A stretch of DNA of 64,000 bases from Lomentospora prolificans (GCA_029532625.1 JARFXM010000010.1:1984001-2048000); one strand, 5' to 3'. Positions 1-12,859 are shown, counted from the first letter of the stretch. Notes: a model not told the origin generated them from the letters alone. Program-made: numbers and translations.

Positions 1-723
1 ATGAGCTCCAAGGTCGAGCACCTCCAGCGAGCGAGTTTAAAAGACCCTCTCCGCGTCAGCGTCTCCAACAACAAATACCAAACTGTAGCAACCCTCCTCC
101 AGCACTACGTCTTCATTCCTGCAATGCACAAGGACACTTACCTCGTCTACTTCGTCAACGAGTTCGCCGGCCGCTCTATCATCATCTTCACCCACACTGT
201 CCGTGACGCCCAGCGCCTAGCCATCATGCTTCGGTCCCTAGGCTTCGGCGCCATTCCCCTTCACGGCCAGCTCTCGCAGTCGGCTCGCATGGGCGCGCTG
301 AACAAGTTCAAGGATAAGTCGCGAGATATCCTCGTCGCCACCGACGTCGCTGCCCGTGGTCTCGATATTCCCAAGGTTGACATTGTCCTCAACTACGATT
401 TGCCCCTCGACAGCAAGACGTACATTCATCGTGTTGGACGAACGGCCCGTGCAGGCAAGTCAGGTCGTGCTATCAACATGGTCACGCAATACAGCATTGA
501 GGTCCTGGTGCGGATTGAGGCTGCGCTAGGTAAGAAATTGGAGGAGTATCCGACCGTTAAGGACGAGGTCATGGTGTTCAAGGCGAGGGTGGAGGAGGCG
601 GATAGGCATGCTAAGCAGGAGCTGAGGGCGCTCGATGATAAAAAGGCAAAGTTGGGGAAGACCAAGCGTGCGCCGCGCGGGGCGCCAAAGAGCGTGGACG
701 ACATGGACAAGGAGGAGCGATAA
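1..723 (+). CDS. RRP3: ATP-dependent rRNA helicase RRP3 (DDX47), 3' part
   Basis: This is the C-terminal 240 residues of a DEAD-box RNA helicase, the RecA-like domain 2. Visible motifs are IIIFTHTV (motif IV region), VATDVAARGLDIP (motif V) and YIHRVGRTARAG (motif VI). The overall pattern, including the leading SSKVEHLQRASL stretch and the GALNKF segment, is that of Rrp3/DDX47, a nucleolar helicase needed for 18S pre-rRNA processing. The ATG at position 1 is an internal methionine: the Q motif, Walker A and DEAD box would lie before the window. The tail is basic and low in complexity, as usual for this family. No intron is seen in this part. The gene converges on the kinesin gene, with about 510 nt between the two stop codons. 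Confidence 0.92.
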   Translation: MSSKVEHLQRASLKDPLRVSVSNNKYQTVATLLQHYVFIPAMHKDTYLVYFVNEFAGRSIIIFTHTVRDAQRLAIMLRSLGFGAIPLHGQLSQSARMGALNKFKDKSRDILVATDVAARGLDIPKVDIVLNYDLPLDSKTYIHRVGRTARAGKSGRAINMVTQYSIEVLVRIEAALGKKLEEYPTVKDEVMVFKARVEEADRHAKQELRALDDKKAKLGKTKRAPRGAPKSVDDMDKEER

Positions 724-1234
724 GGAGATGGCTATAGCCCGAGCCGTCTTTGGCTGCAGGGCGGAATACTTCGGGTTTGCTTTACTTTTGTTCATAATAG
801 ACCATAGCACATAGCGAACTTCATTTATCAGATTTCAATGCTCCTTTGCGTACCATACATAAGAGCGCTTATAAAACTAACAGGGCGTAAAGGCGCACCA
901 AGAGTCCCTGTCCCCGCCCAGCTCTGTCCACTCGGGCCTACACAGACTCCCCTTCACGTATAATCAATGTGACGCACAAGAAAAAAAGGGGCTACCATTA
1001 ATGGGGTATTAGAGCGAGTGTATTCGAAGTAAGCGCGCACGCAAAAGTGGAATGGGGTATCCATGACATCCAAGCCCGAAACAGACATTATGAACATGAA
1101 CCAACCCAAACATCCCGCCCCCAACAAGATTCCCTCCAAGTCTCATGAAAAGAAAATGAAAAGTGGACGATAATCCGACACGGTAGGATGAAGACAAAGA
1201 CTCATTTTCTAAGGCCTGCAATCCGCCTCTTGCC
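724..1234. other. Convergent 3' intergenic region, RRP3 / kinesin
   Basis: This gap holds the facing 3' untranslated regions of RRP3 (plus) and the kinesin gene (minus). It is moderately AT-rich with several ATAA-type stretches that could serve for 3' processing. No ORF here looks coding. Confidence 0.6.
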
Positions 1235-3834
1235 TTAAGCCACCTCCTCCGATGCGTCCTCCCACTTTTTCGCCACGAGTCTCCTCACCTTCTTCGTGGG
1301 ACTCGCGCTCCTAGAGTTCCGGGATCCGGCACTAGCCGTACTCTCGTTGCTCACGCGCAGCCTCTCCATCCTAGCGCCCAGACGCTCGACGCCGCCCTCC
1401 CTCTCGTGGCCCTCGCTCGACTGAGGCACGTCATCCCTCTCCTGCAGCGGCACGCGCTTGCTGGGGCTTCTTCCGTTGAGTTCCCGCTTGAGCACGGCGA
1501 TTTCTCGGCGCAGACGCTCGTTCTCCTGCTCTAGGTCCTCAACGAGAACGTTCTCTTTGTCCTCCTCGTCCGCTTCGGTGCCGACTAGTCCGCGCTCCAG
1601 GAGTTCGACCTTGCGGTCCCAATGCTCTTCGCCGCGTTCCTGCTCGAGCTGGAGGCTAGCCTTCCAGCGGGCCATCTCAAGCGCGAGGCGCTTCTCGAAC
1701 TCGGCGGCGCAATCTTCGCGGATGACCTGCTCGAGCTCGAGCATGCGGTCCTCCATGCTGAGGAGGTGCGCTTCAGCGGCTACGCGGCCCTCGCTCTCGC
1801 GCGCTACCTCGCCGCGTAGGATATCGATCTCCTCGGTAAGGCGAGCAATCTCCAGGGCCGCAAGTTCCATGGTCGCCCTATCACCATCCGGATGTGAACT
1901 TGCAGGTGAGATATTTCTATGCGAGCCGGAACCGGAGCCCGGCCCTCCAAAGAATGGCGGTCGGTGGTGCAAGCCGAGGTTGGGAGAGAGGGGCTGGCGG
2001 CTCTCGGGCTGAGAAGAGGGAGGATTGGAGAATATGCTGGGAATGCGAGGGACGGTCACTTCGCGGGCGAGGGCGCTGTAGCGGAGGATCTGAGAGGTGG
2101 CGTTGAAATCGCCGAGTGGGTCGGCTGTGACGATCATGACAGCCTTCTGGGGATTTCGGCGGTGCCCTTGAGCCTGGGAAGTCGCTGAGGGGAAGGAGTT
2201 GGAAAAGAGGAGCTCTGTCAGCTTACACTGACGGAATGGAACAATGTTAGGCTGTTTGCATATGTTAGCTTTTCTTCCGTCCACATCACATGTGCTGACG
2301 ACCGCGAGGGCGTACCTTGGTAGAGCTTCCACTGTCGCTCTGCATTTGTAGGCATTGGCCTAAATACATGAGGCTCTCGTTAATTTTTCCCGCCTCAGCG
2401 AGCGTGGCACCCTGTGTCTTTGCATCTCTAGCTCTCTCACTCCCGGCCAGGTCAACAACCGTCAGGGTATTTCCGCCCCAAGGATATTGCCGCCTAGAGC
2501 TGCGCTGCCTTTTCTTCACTTCAATGCAGATGAAGCCGTGGCTTCGAGAAGACACGCTATTGCTTCCAGTACCAGCAACTCGACGCTCATGAAGGCCCGC
2601 TTCTAAAACCATTAAAGCCTCGTTGAATGAGCCGCATACGACCTTTCGAAGCCCAGCGACAACTTTTCGATCGGGAGAGGCCTCGGTGGATTTGAACATT
2701 AGTGGTCGACGGCGGTATTCTTTAGTCGCATTTGATCGGGCAGGGGGTGTAAGTAGATCAAAGATCCGGTCGTTGTAGACTTCGTACATGGACATAACGA
2801 CGGCGTACTCGGAGGACGGATCGGAAGAAACATTTACGCCGCTCACATCGGGAACAGATGGGGTCGACGGCATCTGGAGCAGTCGGCGAGGGGTCATTGG
2901 CGGAGCGGAATGCTCTCCCTGTTCTTCAGTCTTAGTAACCTTAACAACCTTTTTCACACGGGTAGAGGCAGTGAGGGTCATGTAGTGGCGAGTGTCCGCC
3001 ACTCGCTTAGGGGTCTCAGGGTTCAAACGGTTGAAAGTGCCCCAACTAGGGCTCCTTGGGGCAGGATGAAATGTCCTCAAGGGAGTTCTTTCCACGATCC
3101 GAATACTTTTCGGACAATCTTGGAATGGGTCTTCGGAACTTGGGTGCATGTCAAAAAAGGATGGGTTCCCTACAATCATGGGTGTCGCAGCGCGGGATCC
3201 GCCGCGAGTAGACTGACATAACGGGTCGGAGAACATGGTCTCCAAGTATGATGACGCGCACGAGATAGATGCCTCTGAAGTATCGGATACTTGCAGTGTT
3301 GACTCGAGGGAAGCTGACGTATTAGGATCGACTAAATTGTTTCCGATGGAACGGAAAATGACGTCTAGGGACAGCTGGGTCAAGCCTCGTTGCGTTCGAG
3401 ATCCGAGAATCGTATGTGACTGAGTCGAAGAGAGTTAAAAAGGTGCCGGAAACCCGAAATTATCCTCCCTCAAACATGCTCACCTTGCCCGAACCGGTCA
3501 CACCAAGCGTGGCAACCAGAGCATCGGTACCATACCCGCCATGAGGTGCTATGACTCCCTCAATTAGAGGTGCCACGCGCGTGCAATGGAAGACATCTAA
3601 CTGAGTAGCATCTTCCTCGAAAACTTGAGTAAACGCGAACCTCTCGATAGCTCGGCGCCTGTCGTTAGGGGGGTTGAGCGTGATGTGCGTCGGCGGAGTG
3701 TCGGTCTCGGATGGTTCGACTGTCAGAAACCGCTCGGAGTTCTGGTGACCACTCGTATGGTGAGGCGGCCGGAGCCTTAAAAAGACTTGAAATAGGTTCG
3801 ACGAGGACGCCTTCTGGGTCTGCGCCGAATCCAT
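1235..3834 (-). CDS. Kinesin motor protein, kinesin-6-like (KIF20/KIF23, Klp9 type)
   Basis: Model: complement(1235..2251, 2316..3419, 3484..3834), about 823 aa. Both introns are 64 nt and phase 0 (donors GTGAGC and GTACGC). The N-terminal motor has P-loop GVTGSGK at residues 111-117, split from SHTILG by intron 1. It also has switch I NSVSSRSH (about 404-411) and switch II DLAGSER (about 440-446), then NESLMYLGQCL and a CKLTELL segment. About 175 residues rich in Ser, Pro and Thr are inserted between the FRSIG and YEVYNDR segments; a large insertion in this part of the motor is typical of kinesin-6. A coiled coil follows the neck, with a KEN box inside (DKENV). Kinesin-6 motors act in spindle elongation and cytokinesis. 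I chose the ATG at 3834; an in-frame ATG at 3852 is also possible. Assignment to kinesin is firm, to kinesin-6 probable. Confidence 0.85.
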
Positions 3835-6800
3835 AATTGAGATATGATGCAATCGAGCTCGGGGATAATGAGGATTACGTTGGGTTCGTCGGGCAGGTAG
3901 GAGGGGTTGATGGGGAGAGACTGAGAATAAGTAAAAGATGAGTTATAGTATGATGGCTTATCAAGTACAAGTCTGCGCCATAATTATGTCGATGCGTGCA
4001 TGTTGTTGTTGTTGCAGCTCGCGAACACTCCTCTCTTGTAACTCTGGGTGAGCTATCAGTCGTCGGTGATGGTGGAGTCGAGTTTAGTTTGTTTACTCGC
4101 TGCCGGGCAACCGGTTCACGGACCAGGGGCAGGCCCGGCCACCAGCCAGTCCTTGGTTAGGGCTGATAAGATAAGCAAGGTACCCTGCACCAAGCAATTC
4201 AAGTTGCATCGATTGGCTGCCCCGCCATCACTCATTATGTCAGCGCGCACATGCTTGCAGCTGCAATTCGAGGGCCCACAACTAAAATTCAACTGCCCCT
4301 CAATTTTTATGTCTTGGGAAGCTCTCCACATGTCAAGAGCATGAGTCTACGTTGATGCCTTTGCTGGAGGTATCCTATCATCCCAAACATAGTCCTAATA
4401 CCTGTAGTCCCGCCGTGGCTTTACCTGGCTGCACTCTAATGGGCATCATTGCATGAGTAAGAGGGGGAACCGTAACACATTCCGGAAAGTCCTTTTGTCA
4501 CATCCCGGCGGGGTAAAGGCTTTTGGTAGCATTTATGGACCGACACTGGGCTTCACCAGTTTCATCTATTGCTTCATATGCTTACGGAAATAGAACACCA
4601 GAGCAGTTTCTGTACGAGGATAAGCCCACTAGGGTGACAAGTTGGGAAGACCCTCTTTTAAATTTCTTTTATTCCCGCTCTGTTGGCGTTTTCAGATCGG
4701 GTCCGCCCTGGTGTTCGCCTTGCTCACCTTAACTAAACCGGCGACTCCATGAACTAGATCCAGAGATGTCAGGTATTTCCGAATGGAGAAATTAAAGGCA
4801 GAGAATTGTGGATACCCGTGCCGAAGTAACCAGTTTGCCTTCCGAGTCCTCTTGCCACAGTGCCATGGCCAGTTGAAGACCGCAACGCAGAGACAGCCAG
4901 ACGGCCCCGGTACAGACCAGAGGGTGCATGGTGCACCAATAAATCCAAAATTTTCATGACTCCCGTCTGACACAGACTATCAATTTCCTCAATGAGTCAC
5001 TAAACAAGAACCTAGTCTTGATACTGCTCCTCGCGGTTGCCTAATCGTGTGGGCAACAGCCGATCGGCGGTTTGACAAGATATCTAGTCTGGTGGCGGAG
5101 GCTTTGAAAAAAGGGAAGAGAGAAAAAAGATCAGTCTTGTGATGTCGTGCCGTCTCTCTTGCAGCTGTGGGGTTTCTTGGAGGGAAATACTGGTAGTCGG
5201 CGGTACTAGACTGCGCTAGAGACATCGTGCGTGGGCAGCGACGGGGCGATGATCCTGGTAAACCGAGGGAGGGGTTACAATGGCAGCCAGTGATGCGCAA
5301 GGTTTTGGTAACCATCACGAAGGACTGAGCTGAAGAAGCGTTCGGTCGGTCTCCTTTCAAGGGAGGACCAGTTTCCCCTCATCCCCTCTTACCCCAGTAA
5401 GAAACCCAGCACCGACGTGGGATTGCGTAAAGCCTCGGTCTCACAAAACGAAGGAAAAATAATAAAGTGGCCGCAGTCGATCGTAAGGATAGACCCCTGG
5501 TTCAACGAACAAAATCCGGCTGGGCTTGTCAAGGAGACAGGAGGCTACTATTGCCACACGCTCCGCTCGACATAACTAGATCGAGTAATGGAGTATGGGG
5601 AAGGGGATCAGTATTATTGCTGGGTGAGGCACAAATTGAGATTTTAGGAGAGCTGTTCCCCATGCGTATACGAAACTTGGTCTGTACAGCGCCGATGAAG
5701 GTGAAGGGGTGACGGTTCTCACAGTATTGGCACGCGCAGTTTGCATCGCCGCAGGCTGCAGAAGATGCGGACACGTCAGGTAAAGCCGCCACCGGACCGT
5801 CCTCTCACAACGTTGGGACAAATCTTGAGAGATCTCAAAGTCTCGACCACGTACTACCTACATTGGTCTACAGTTGTCTGCCATCTCCACGTGCCAGAAG
5901 TCCTGCATGAAAACAATATGATCTGGTCTGATGTATTTAAGCAAACCAAAAGCAAGGACGAGACGGGGTCGCATGCGAATAAATGGGGAACTGCATCATT
6001 AATCAGGAAATGTACAGTGTTGATGGTTAGTCGCTGCTTGCTGCTGCGTCGCGGGAGGGAGCGCTAGAGGTACAATGCTCATGCTCGATGAGGTTCTAGG
6101 CTCGATTGTCACGTTATTGCACTCGACAATATTTCTTCTTTGGATGCTTCGGCGGCTCCTTGCGGGGCGCTGAAATGGCGGTGACGAGCCTGTCTGCCGA
6201 GTTAAAACGTCAGATCCACTGCAAGCGAGCCCGACGAACCCACCAACTACAAGCCGGCCCCAGTAGTCGGGAAAAGGAGATTGGGGGCAATCGGGAGGCA
6301 GATGCGAGCAACGAGGGGAGACAGCACGGAAATACTGTGGTGGCACCAAGAAGACGTACGGACTAGGATAGGGTCAAACACGCAGGTTAATAACCCGCAG
6401 CTTCCCTATCAACTGACGTCCAGGCGTCCAGTGACGAGGAGGTCCTGGGCTGGCCAGCCAGAGCTGGCAAAGCATTCAAAAGACTGATTGGTCCTGGGGT
6501 CGTTCACCTTGGTCCTTGCTGTCGTTCCCTGTCCGGAGTTTATACGGCACTATGATCCTGGCTGGTGCTTTGCTGGGTGACAACGTGGTACTCGGCCTGG
6601 CACAGAGGGGAAGCAGGTGGATGGGGTAGTGGGGGAGTCACTATTAGCGGGTACATTGGAATCAGTTAATACCCACCCTCTAAAAAAATTTGAGAATGGG
6701 TCCCTCACATTGAACCCACTGCGCTTGCGTTGCGTTGTGAAGGGAGAGGCTTGACGCTAAGGAAAGGGCCATGGGGGTATATAATTTTTTCTCCCTACCT

Positions 6801-7647
6801 GTTCGTAGAACCCCTCTCCTTCTCTTCTTTCCCTCACCAACCTCAACATCACCAAAGACAACGAAGTCCAACTGCAACAACAGAATACAAAAACTAATCG
6901 GATTCAATACTTCAAACTTCGTCGAGAAAAATGTTCCGCGCCGTCGCTGAGCTGTAAACGCCCACTGCGGGACGGTGCCCGACCTGCTTCCAGAGCGGTC
7001 GTTGGCTCCGTCTCGTAGTCCAGCAGCCCATCGATACAAACGACAATTCGAACCTTCTCCTCACTCGACGAAGTTTTTATACAGGCTTTCACTGTCTGAG
7101 CCTCTCTACTCCAGAGGACCGGAGAGAGCTTCCTATTAGTTCCAACAAGTCTACTAGTTGCCCAGTTCTTCCGCTGGCTTTCGTTGCCTTATCATCACCT
7201 CCCAACACTTTTTTGCATTTCCCTTAACCTCTTCCCCGAACCCGACTATTTCGCAGCAGATTCCCCTCTTTCCTGCTCATAAACCTTCATCTATACCGTT
7301 GCAACTACCGTTCTCGCCATTCATACATATCAGCCGCTGCATTGGTCCCCTTGCCACCTGTATTATCTCTCCGCGCCCTACCCTAGACGCACCCACTACT
7401 TGTTGGGCCTGTTGGCTATACTCTACTCGAAAGAGAGAGCATTGGAGGGACCGCGAGTCTTTGCCAATCGTATTAAGCTTCTACTTAATTGTTTGAAGCC
7501 AAAACTGCTTGAAATTGGGACGTCTGGCGACACTTCACCGCCGTTTCCCCTCACTCAAGCTTAAACCTAAAATTCTATTGCCGCCTGTGGCATTATCTAA
7601 TCTGCTCAATTGGTTTCAACCGCCCCCTGCATATTCCGAACCGCACC
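3835..7647. other. 3.8 kb divergent intergenic region
   Basis: This lies between the divergent kinesin and IFH1/CRF1-like genes. I see no supportable gene: the ORFs are short, overlap on both strands and lack coding character. The last 500 nt (about 7140-7647) are pyrimidine-rich and probably form the promoter and 5' leader of the downstream gene. Confidence 0.55.
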
Positions 7648-9575
7648 ATGCCGCCAAATTACCGGCAGAAGACCACAGCCATCACCCTGAAGGTCATTAA
7701 CCGCCGGACGCCCTCGGCTCGGCCCCCGACACCGGACCTGTCTGGGGATGAAGGCTACTCCGCCCTTGAAGATCTGAGTGACACCGATGATGAAGACGAG
7801 GAAAATGTCAATGCGGTCGAGGAGGAGCATTTAAGGTATGCTGCCAAAAGCAGCCGCCGCTCCCCTCGGCCGATATCGTCTGATGAAGAAGATGCGGTAG
7901 AAGAGGAACCGGAGGAGCCGGACGATGACGACGATGCAGATGAAGTCGACGACGACGGTTATGTCGAAGACGACGAAGACGACGAGGATGCTGTTGAAGA
8001 TGAGGATGATGGCAATGACTTACTCATGGCCGATGACAACAAGGGAGAGGATGAAAGCGCCAGCTGGAACGGTGTCTCTACTGATAACACTGACACTGAG
8101 GGAGACCTAAACCCTCCCTTTGCCGCTCTTCATCGTCACATTGCCCAGACCGAGCGCCACGTCCGCTTTGCTAATGTTCCAGACTCGGATTCAGACTCCA
8201 CCGACACAGATGAGGATCATGCCGACATGTTCCCCGACATCTTTGTCGACCAGAGCGCTCTCGACCCGGCCATCCGCCGTGAGATTGACCGCGACCCCGA
8301 GGACTCGTCTGGCTCGGGCGGATCGTTTTGGGATTTCCACGGCACCTATGATTACAGCACTGCCGATTCCGAAGGCGAGGTATACTTGGCTCGTGCTAGG
8401 GAAGAGGTTAATACCCCAATGGCGACGCCCATTGCAGCCCTGCCCATTGTTCCTCAGCCCGGGCTTGCTTCGGATGTGTCAACACCAACTCGAGCCGTAG
8501 ACCTGCCAGTCGATCTTGATGGCTACGAGAGTGAGTCTTACCGTTTCCCGTCCTGGCGGGTTGATTACCCAATTAAGCGAGCCACAGAGCCGGCATCCGG
8601 ATCATTTTCTTTAATACTTACATGATTACTGTAGCGGACGGTGACACGACCGAAGAAGATGTCCCTGAGCCTATTGTGAGAAAGAAGTCTCGTCGACCGG
8701 ATCCATTAGACGACGGGTCTGATTCGGACTGCACTCCTGTAAAATCTAAGAAAGGAAAGCCGCGTGTAGGCCGTTTCAATCTTGACAAGTCCGACAAGAA
8801 GCCCATTGCGGTGCTGAATCCCATCACCAAGAAGATGATGATTTTTACCCCTCACAAGCATCGCCAGCTCGACTTGTCGCCCGAGCAATTCAACTTCTCC
8901 TTCTTCAGCCACACGGAGATGTCATCGCCTGCCATAAACAACACGTCTACGCTCATGCTCAACGCCATGTTTTCTTCCAATACTTTTGGTGATTTCGTCA
9001 ACGGACAGGGTATGAATGATGTTGATGCTCTGTTGCAATCGGCACTTATGTCGGAAGCCAACACTATTGACGATAGCCTCGACTCGGATCTCGGCCTCGA
9101 GGGTGATGAGGGAGAGAAAGGGCTTGATATTAATGACTTCATCACTTTTGCAGCTGGTGGTGTGTCCGATAGCGAGCTTGACCAAGACTGGCCCACAGAT
9201 ATCAACTCAACCCCTGGTGGTCCCGGCACAACCAGCGACGTCGAGATGCTCAGCCACCTCTCCTCCGCCACAGTTGGCGCGTTCCGCCAGAACCAGATCA
9301 CGCAGCAGCTAATCCTGAGCAATAAGGCTAGCCAGGACTCGCTTGCGTTCAGCGGCCCCTTCAACGACACAGCACTTCGCGGCCTCAAGTCCGACAGGCT
9401 CGCCACCGCTGCTGTCCCACTCACTCCTGTACGTAGGAGGCGTAAGAGCTCTGTTCATGAGCCCCCCACCAGCCCTCTTGAATCTATTTCTCAGAAGCGC
9501 AAGGCGTCTGGTGACCATGACGTCGGCCACAAGAGACACCGGAGCATCTCGGATATGGCGTTGCTACAGGTATAA
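7648..9575 (+). CDS. IFH1/CRF1-like transcriptional coregulator
   Basis: Model: join(7648..8530, 8635..9575), 607 aa. The 104-nt intron has donor GTGAGT, acceptor CTGTAG and phase 1, and restores a continuous frame. The first third is strongly acidic (long Asp/Glu runs). The segment MFPDIFVDQSALDPAIRREID, followed by a Ser/Gly run and FWDF, resembles the fungal CRF1 (Ifh1/Crf1) family. Members bind the forkhead factor Fhl1 and tune ribosomal-protein gene transcription under TOR/PKA control. A second conserved-looking block, KPIAVLNPITKKMMIFTP, lies in exon 2. The C terminus is basic (VRRRRKS, QKRKASG, HKRHRS), consistent with nuclear location. The family call rests on memory of the motif, so it is probable rather than certain. 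Confidence 0.65.
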
Positions 9576-10310
9576 TGAGGCGCACTGCTAGAGTACTGGT
9601 AAGCACACTTAATGATGTTTTTCAAAAGAAAAAGAACAACGGGAGGACGGCATGATTTCTAAGTCATCCCTGGCCTCAAGGAAGCGGGAAACCAAAAGAA
9701 AACAAAGAGGGAGCTTCTCATGATGACTTATGAGTTGATTTATTCTGTATTCTGTATGCAACGCTTTTCCTCTCTCCCTCTCTCTTTTTTGTCTGTCTCG
9801 TCCCATTTGTTTAGAGAAATTAGGGCGGCCAATTTGATGGAATCTTTTGCTCTTGTTCGATTGTTAAGTGGTTTGTTTGACACAAAGAGCCATGTCCTTT
9901 TCGTTTCCTCGCTTGTTTGTTTTACTCCATCTTTTGGTCCGTCTATGATTCTTGTGCGAGGACTTCTTGATATGTAGTTTGATAGTATGGTGGTCTAGAA
10001 GACGCAAAAGTTGACAATAAACAAGTTCATCATATTTAATGTATCAGTCCCTGCATGTAAATAAAAGTTCATATACTGAAACTCAAAGAAGATCATTTTC
10101 TACTACACCTACAGGCCCATCCTACAACAACCCGAGGGTGGCCCCCTTCCTGTTAGCATCTACACATTCTGAATCTGGAAATCTTTCATATCACGTCAAG
10201 CTAAATGATAATTAGTTAGGAAGACGAATATGAGGCGGCCAAAAATGTATATTATTGTCAATTTAAATCCATATCCCATCTCGGTTGGCACGCAATCCTC
10301 AAAAAAAGAG

Positions 10311-10342
<32 letters not shown>

Positions 10343-11824
10343 GACACTAGTGTTTCCCTCCAAAAGAAAAAAAAAATCCACCTCCCTCGCTCTCCCTCCT
10401 CACGTTGTCCAGCCTCGTAACCTGCGATCAACCGCTAGGGTTCTCGACTTCGGCAGAGGACATAAAAAGGAAAATCATGTTATATATGGAGGGAGAGAAG
10501 AAAAGAGAAGAAAAGAGAAGGCAAAAAAAAAATTTGGTGTAAATTTGCGAACCATGCAGTTCCCCCCTTTAGGCTCGTCTCGTGAATTCCCCCCCTTCCG
10601 GTCCCCGGATCCTCCGTCATCCTGTGAGTTAAGAGGGCCACACTAGGGGGAGATCGGAAGGGTGGGGGGATATGTTCCACGGGGGAGGGAAGAGGGTACT
10701 TCAATCTGGGACAAAGGAGAGGGCCGGGTGGAGGTCGGCAGCCTTCGTGGGAAGGGGGACTTGTGAGGCATCTTGACCTCCAAACACCTCTGACGAGGGG
10801 AAGGAGGTCGTTAGCCTAGTTCCCTTCCCGTGGAAGAGGTATAGTGAAATACCTGTATAAAAAGCAAGACTCTTCATAACTCGAAAGAAAGATTCCCACC
10901 TTCCACATCTTTCAGATCTCTTCCGAGCCTGTGTTATCGGGCCTCACGTTCGCATCTCCCTTTGAGGACCGGCGGATCTCCCTTGATATGTTCCCATCTC
11001 GTACAATTGCCGGGATAAGCGGGACCTTCCTGGGAATCTCTCTCATGTATTCCCCCGTCCAGCTGGGGTGGTTTCATTATATTCCCATCCAGAGGATCCC
11101 GTCAATCTTTTCAAAAGAACAACAGAGCCATAAACAAGAAATAAAACGCCCGCAGTAAATCCAGGGGGGGCGCGCAAAAGATATCCCATCCCCCCGAGCA
11201 AAAGCCTTGATCGAAACCAGAAGAAACGCGGTGAAATCCCCCAACGGACGAGGGGACATCCCAAACCCGGATACCGAAAGAGAGGAGAAAATTGACACCT
11301 CAAAAAAAAAATGAGTTGTGAGGGGAACTCGAGTCCGATGATTCCGATGAGCGTGTGCAGTTCAGCCCCTCCAAAAATTAAGCAAGAACACTTGCTTTCT
11401 GTTTCCCAATCTTGCTGCCGAGGGAGGAGGGGAGTATTGTCAAGGGCCACCTGCCCTCGGTGATCCATTTTACCCTTCCGAGCTTTCTTCTCTGTTCTTT
11501 TTTTTTTCTTGTTTCCCTTTTTTTGCTAAAGAAAACGATGAAAAGTCAAAAAACGCCAGACATCCAATGCAGAGATGAGAGTTGAAGGCCGTGACATATT
11601 AGTTTCGTGAGAATGCCAAAACGCCGTTAAGCCCGAAACCCCTGCCTGAACCGAGGATGTGAGAGAAATTATAACCAGCGCGGAATAGTCCCTGAAAAAA
11701 GATCCAAAAAGTGGAAGAAACTTGAAAGAGCAAATAAAAGCACACATATTGCGCTCTAAATCATTCGCGACATCTCGTAATATCGCACATGTTGATCTTG
11801 CACATATCACCACCTGTGTATCGC
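9576..11824. other. 2.2 kb intergenic region with homopolymer tract
   Basis: This lies between the 3' end of the IFH1/CRF1-like gene and the 3' end of the BTB gene (convergent). The first few hundred bases are AT-rich and are likely 3' UTR. It contains an A-rich tract at 10301-10337 and several short ORFs, none with coding character. A TATAAAAA-like string near 10855 has no supportable gene behind it. Confidence 0.5.
10301..10337. repeat. Poly(A) tract
   Basis: An A-rich run broken only by one GAG, ending in 27 consecutive A residues. It is a simple homopolymer in intergenic DNA and likely length-variable. Confidence 0.9.
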
Positions 11825-12859
11825 TCAGACAGTCCTCGGGGTTCGCGAACTGTTCACCTCGATGACGTCGTCTAGGTGGTTACACATGGCGACAAACAAG
11901 TCGAAGAAGAGCTTGCTTCCGCCTTGCTCCATGGCGGCCTGCATGGTTCCGCTCCGCTTGAATGTCCTGCGGCAGCGGATGATGAGGGCGAGATAGTGGG
12001 CGCGCAGGCGCGAGTCCGAGTCGGGCGTATGGGCGTACGCGTAGGCGGCCGAGCGCAGAATCGTGCCGACATCAATGCCGGACTGGAGACCCTGCTTCCG
12101 GAGGGCAAGGAGCTTGAGCTCGTCAAGTCCGTACCGGTCGGCAGCACAGTAAATGACGGTGTCGCGTAGGAGTTCGTCGCCGCAGCTCGAGAGGTAGACG
12201 GTGGGCTCGACTGCGCGGGGGCCTGCGGCCGAAGACGAGGTGGTGGCCGTGGTTGCGGCGGTAGAGAACGAAGCGCGGCGGACACTACCAGGTCGTCCTC
12301 CCCTGCCGGAGTGGGGAGAGTTGGCTACGAGGTCCGGGGCGGGGGAGGGATAAGGAGACCGTTGGTCAGCCGAATCCTCGAGCTCCCAAGAGTTTCGGTG
12401 CTTGTTATGAATCAAGCGGGGATAGTAGTCGCCCTTGTAGAGGTATTCGAGGACGGCAGAGAAGACCTCAGGTTCCTCATCGGGGAGGGAGATCCTCTTG
12501 CCCTGCACGTCATGTAGTTGTCCTCTGCAGGCGGCATCGAAGAATGGCGACTGACAAAGGACGTTCTCGTGCGCGGCAAAGAGTCGGCCCTCGCGACCGA
12601 CCGTCAGGGTGACGATGGGCGAGGGGGCGAGGGATTTGCTCGGATGGCCGACGGTGGCAGACGAAGAGACACCGTGTGGACGATGACTACTAGATCCATG
12701 GCCACTGCTACTGCCACGGGGGAGCTCATCGCCTCGACCAAACGATCTTTGCAGCTTCGATAGCTTCTGGGGATCCCGGACGGTGTGGGACTTCTTCAGC
12801 CTCGCAGACTTATCGACGCGGATCTGGTCCTGGTTAGACCTGAACGAGCGACCGAACAT
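11825..12859 (-). CDS. BTB/POZ domain protein
   Basis: A single-exon gene of 344 aa. The BTB/POZ fold is recognisable from about residue 82: VTLTVGREGRLFAAHENVLCQ, then SPFFDAACRG, ISLPDEEPEVFSAVLEYLYKGDYYP. Fungal BTB proteins of this size mostly serve as dimerisation or Cullin-3 adaptor modules, but no partner domain (BACK, Kelch, zinc finger) is visible. The N-terminal 80 residues are basic and Ser-rich. A low-complexity Ser/Ala/Thr insert of about 60 residues separates the BTB core from a helical C-terminal part (CAADRYGLDELKLLAL, typical of the region after BTB). Start: the first ATG of the frame, followed by a basic MFGRSFRSNQ segment. Specific function unknown. Confidence 0.85.
   Translation of the reverse strand: MFGRSFRSNQDQIRVDKSARLKKSHTVRDPQKLSKLQRSFGRGDELPRGSSSGHGSSSHRPHGVSSSATVGHPSKSLAPSPIVTLTVGREGRLFAAHENVLCQSPFFDAACRGQLHDVQGKRISLPDEEPEVFSAVLEYLYKGDYYPRLIHNKHRNSWELEDSADQRSPYPSPAPDLVANSPHSGRGGRPGSVRRASFSTAATTATTSSSAAGPRAVEPTVYLSSCGDELLRDTVIYCAADRYGLDELKLLALRKQGLQSGIDVGTILRSAAYAYAHTPDSDSRLRAHYLALIIRCRRTFKRSGTMQAAMEQGGSKLFFDLFVAMCNHLDDVIEVNSSRTPRTV

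Noticed and set aside
10230..10646. 138-codon ORF with a poly-Lys run
   Set aside because: Created by the poly(A) tract; no other coding signal.
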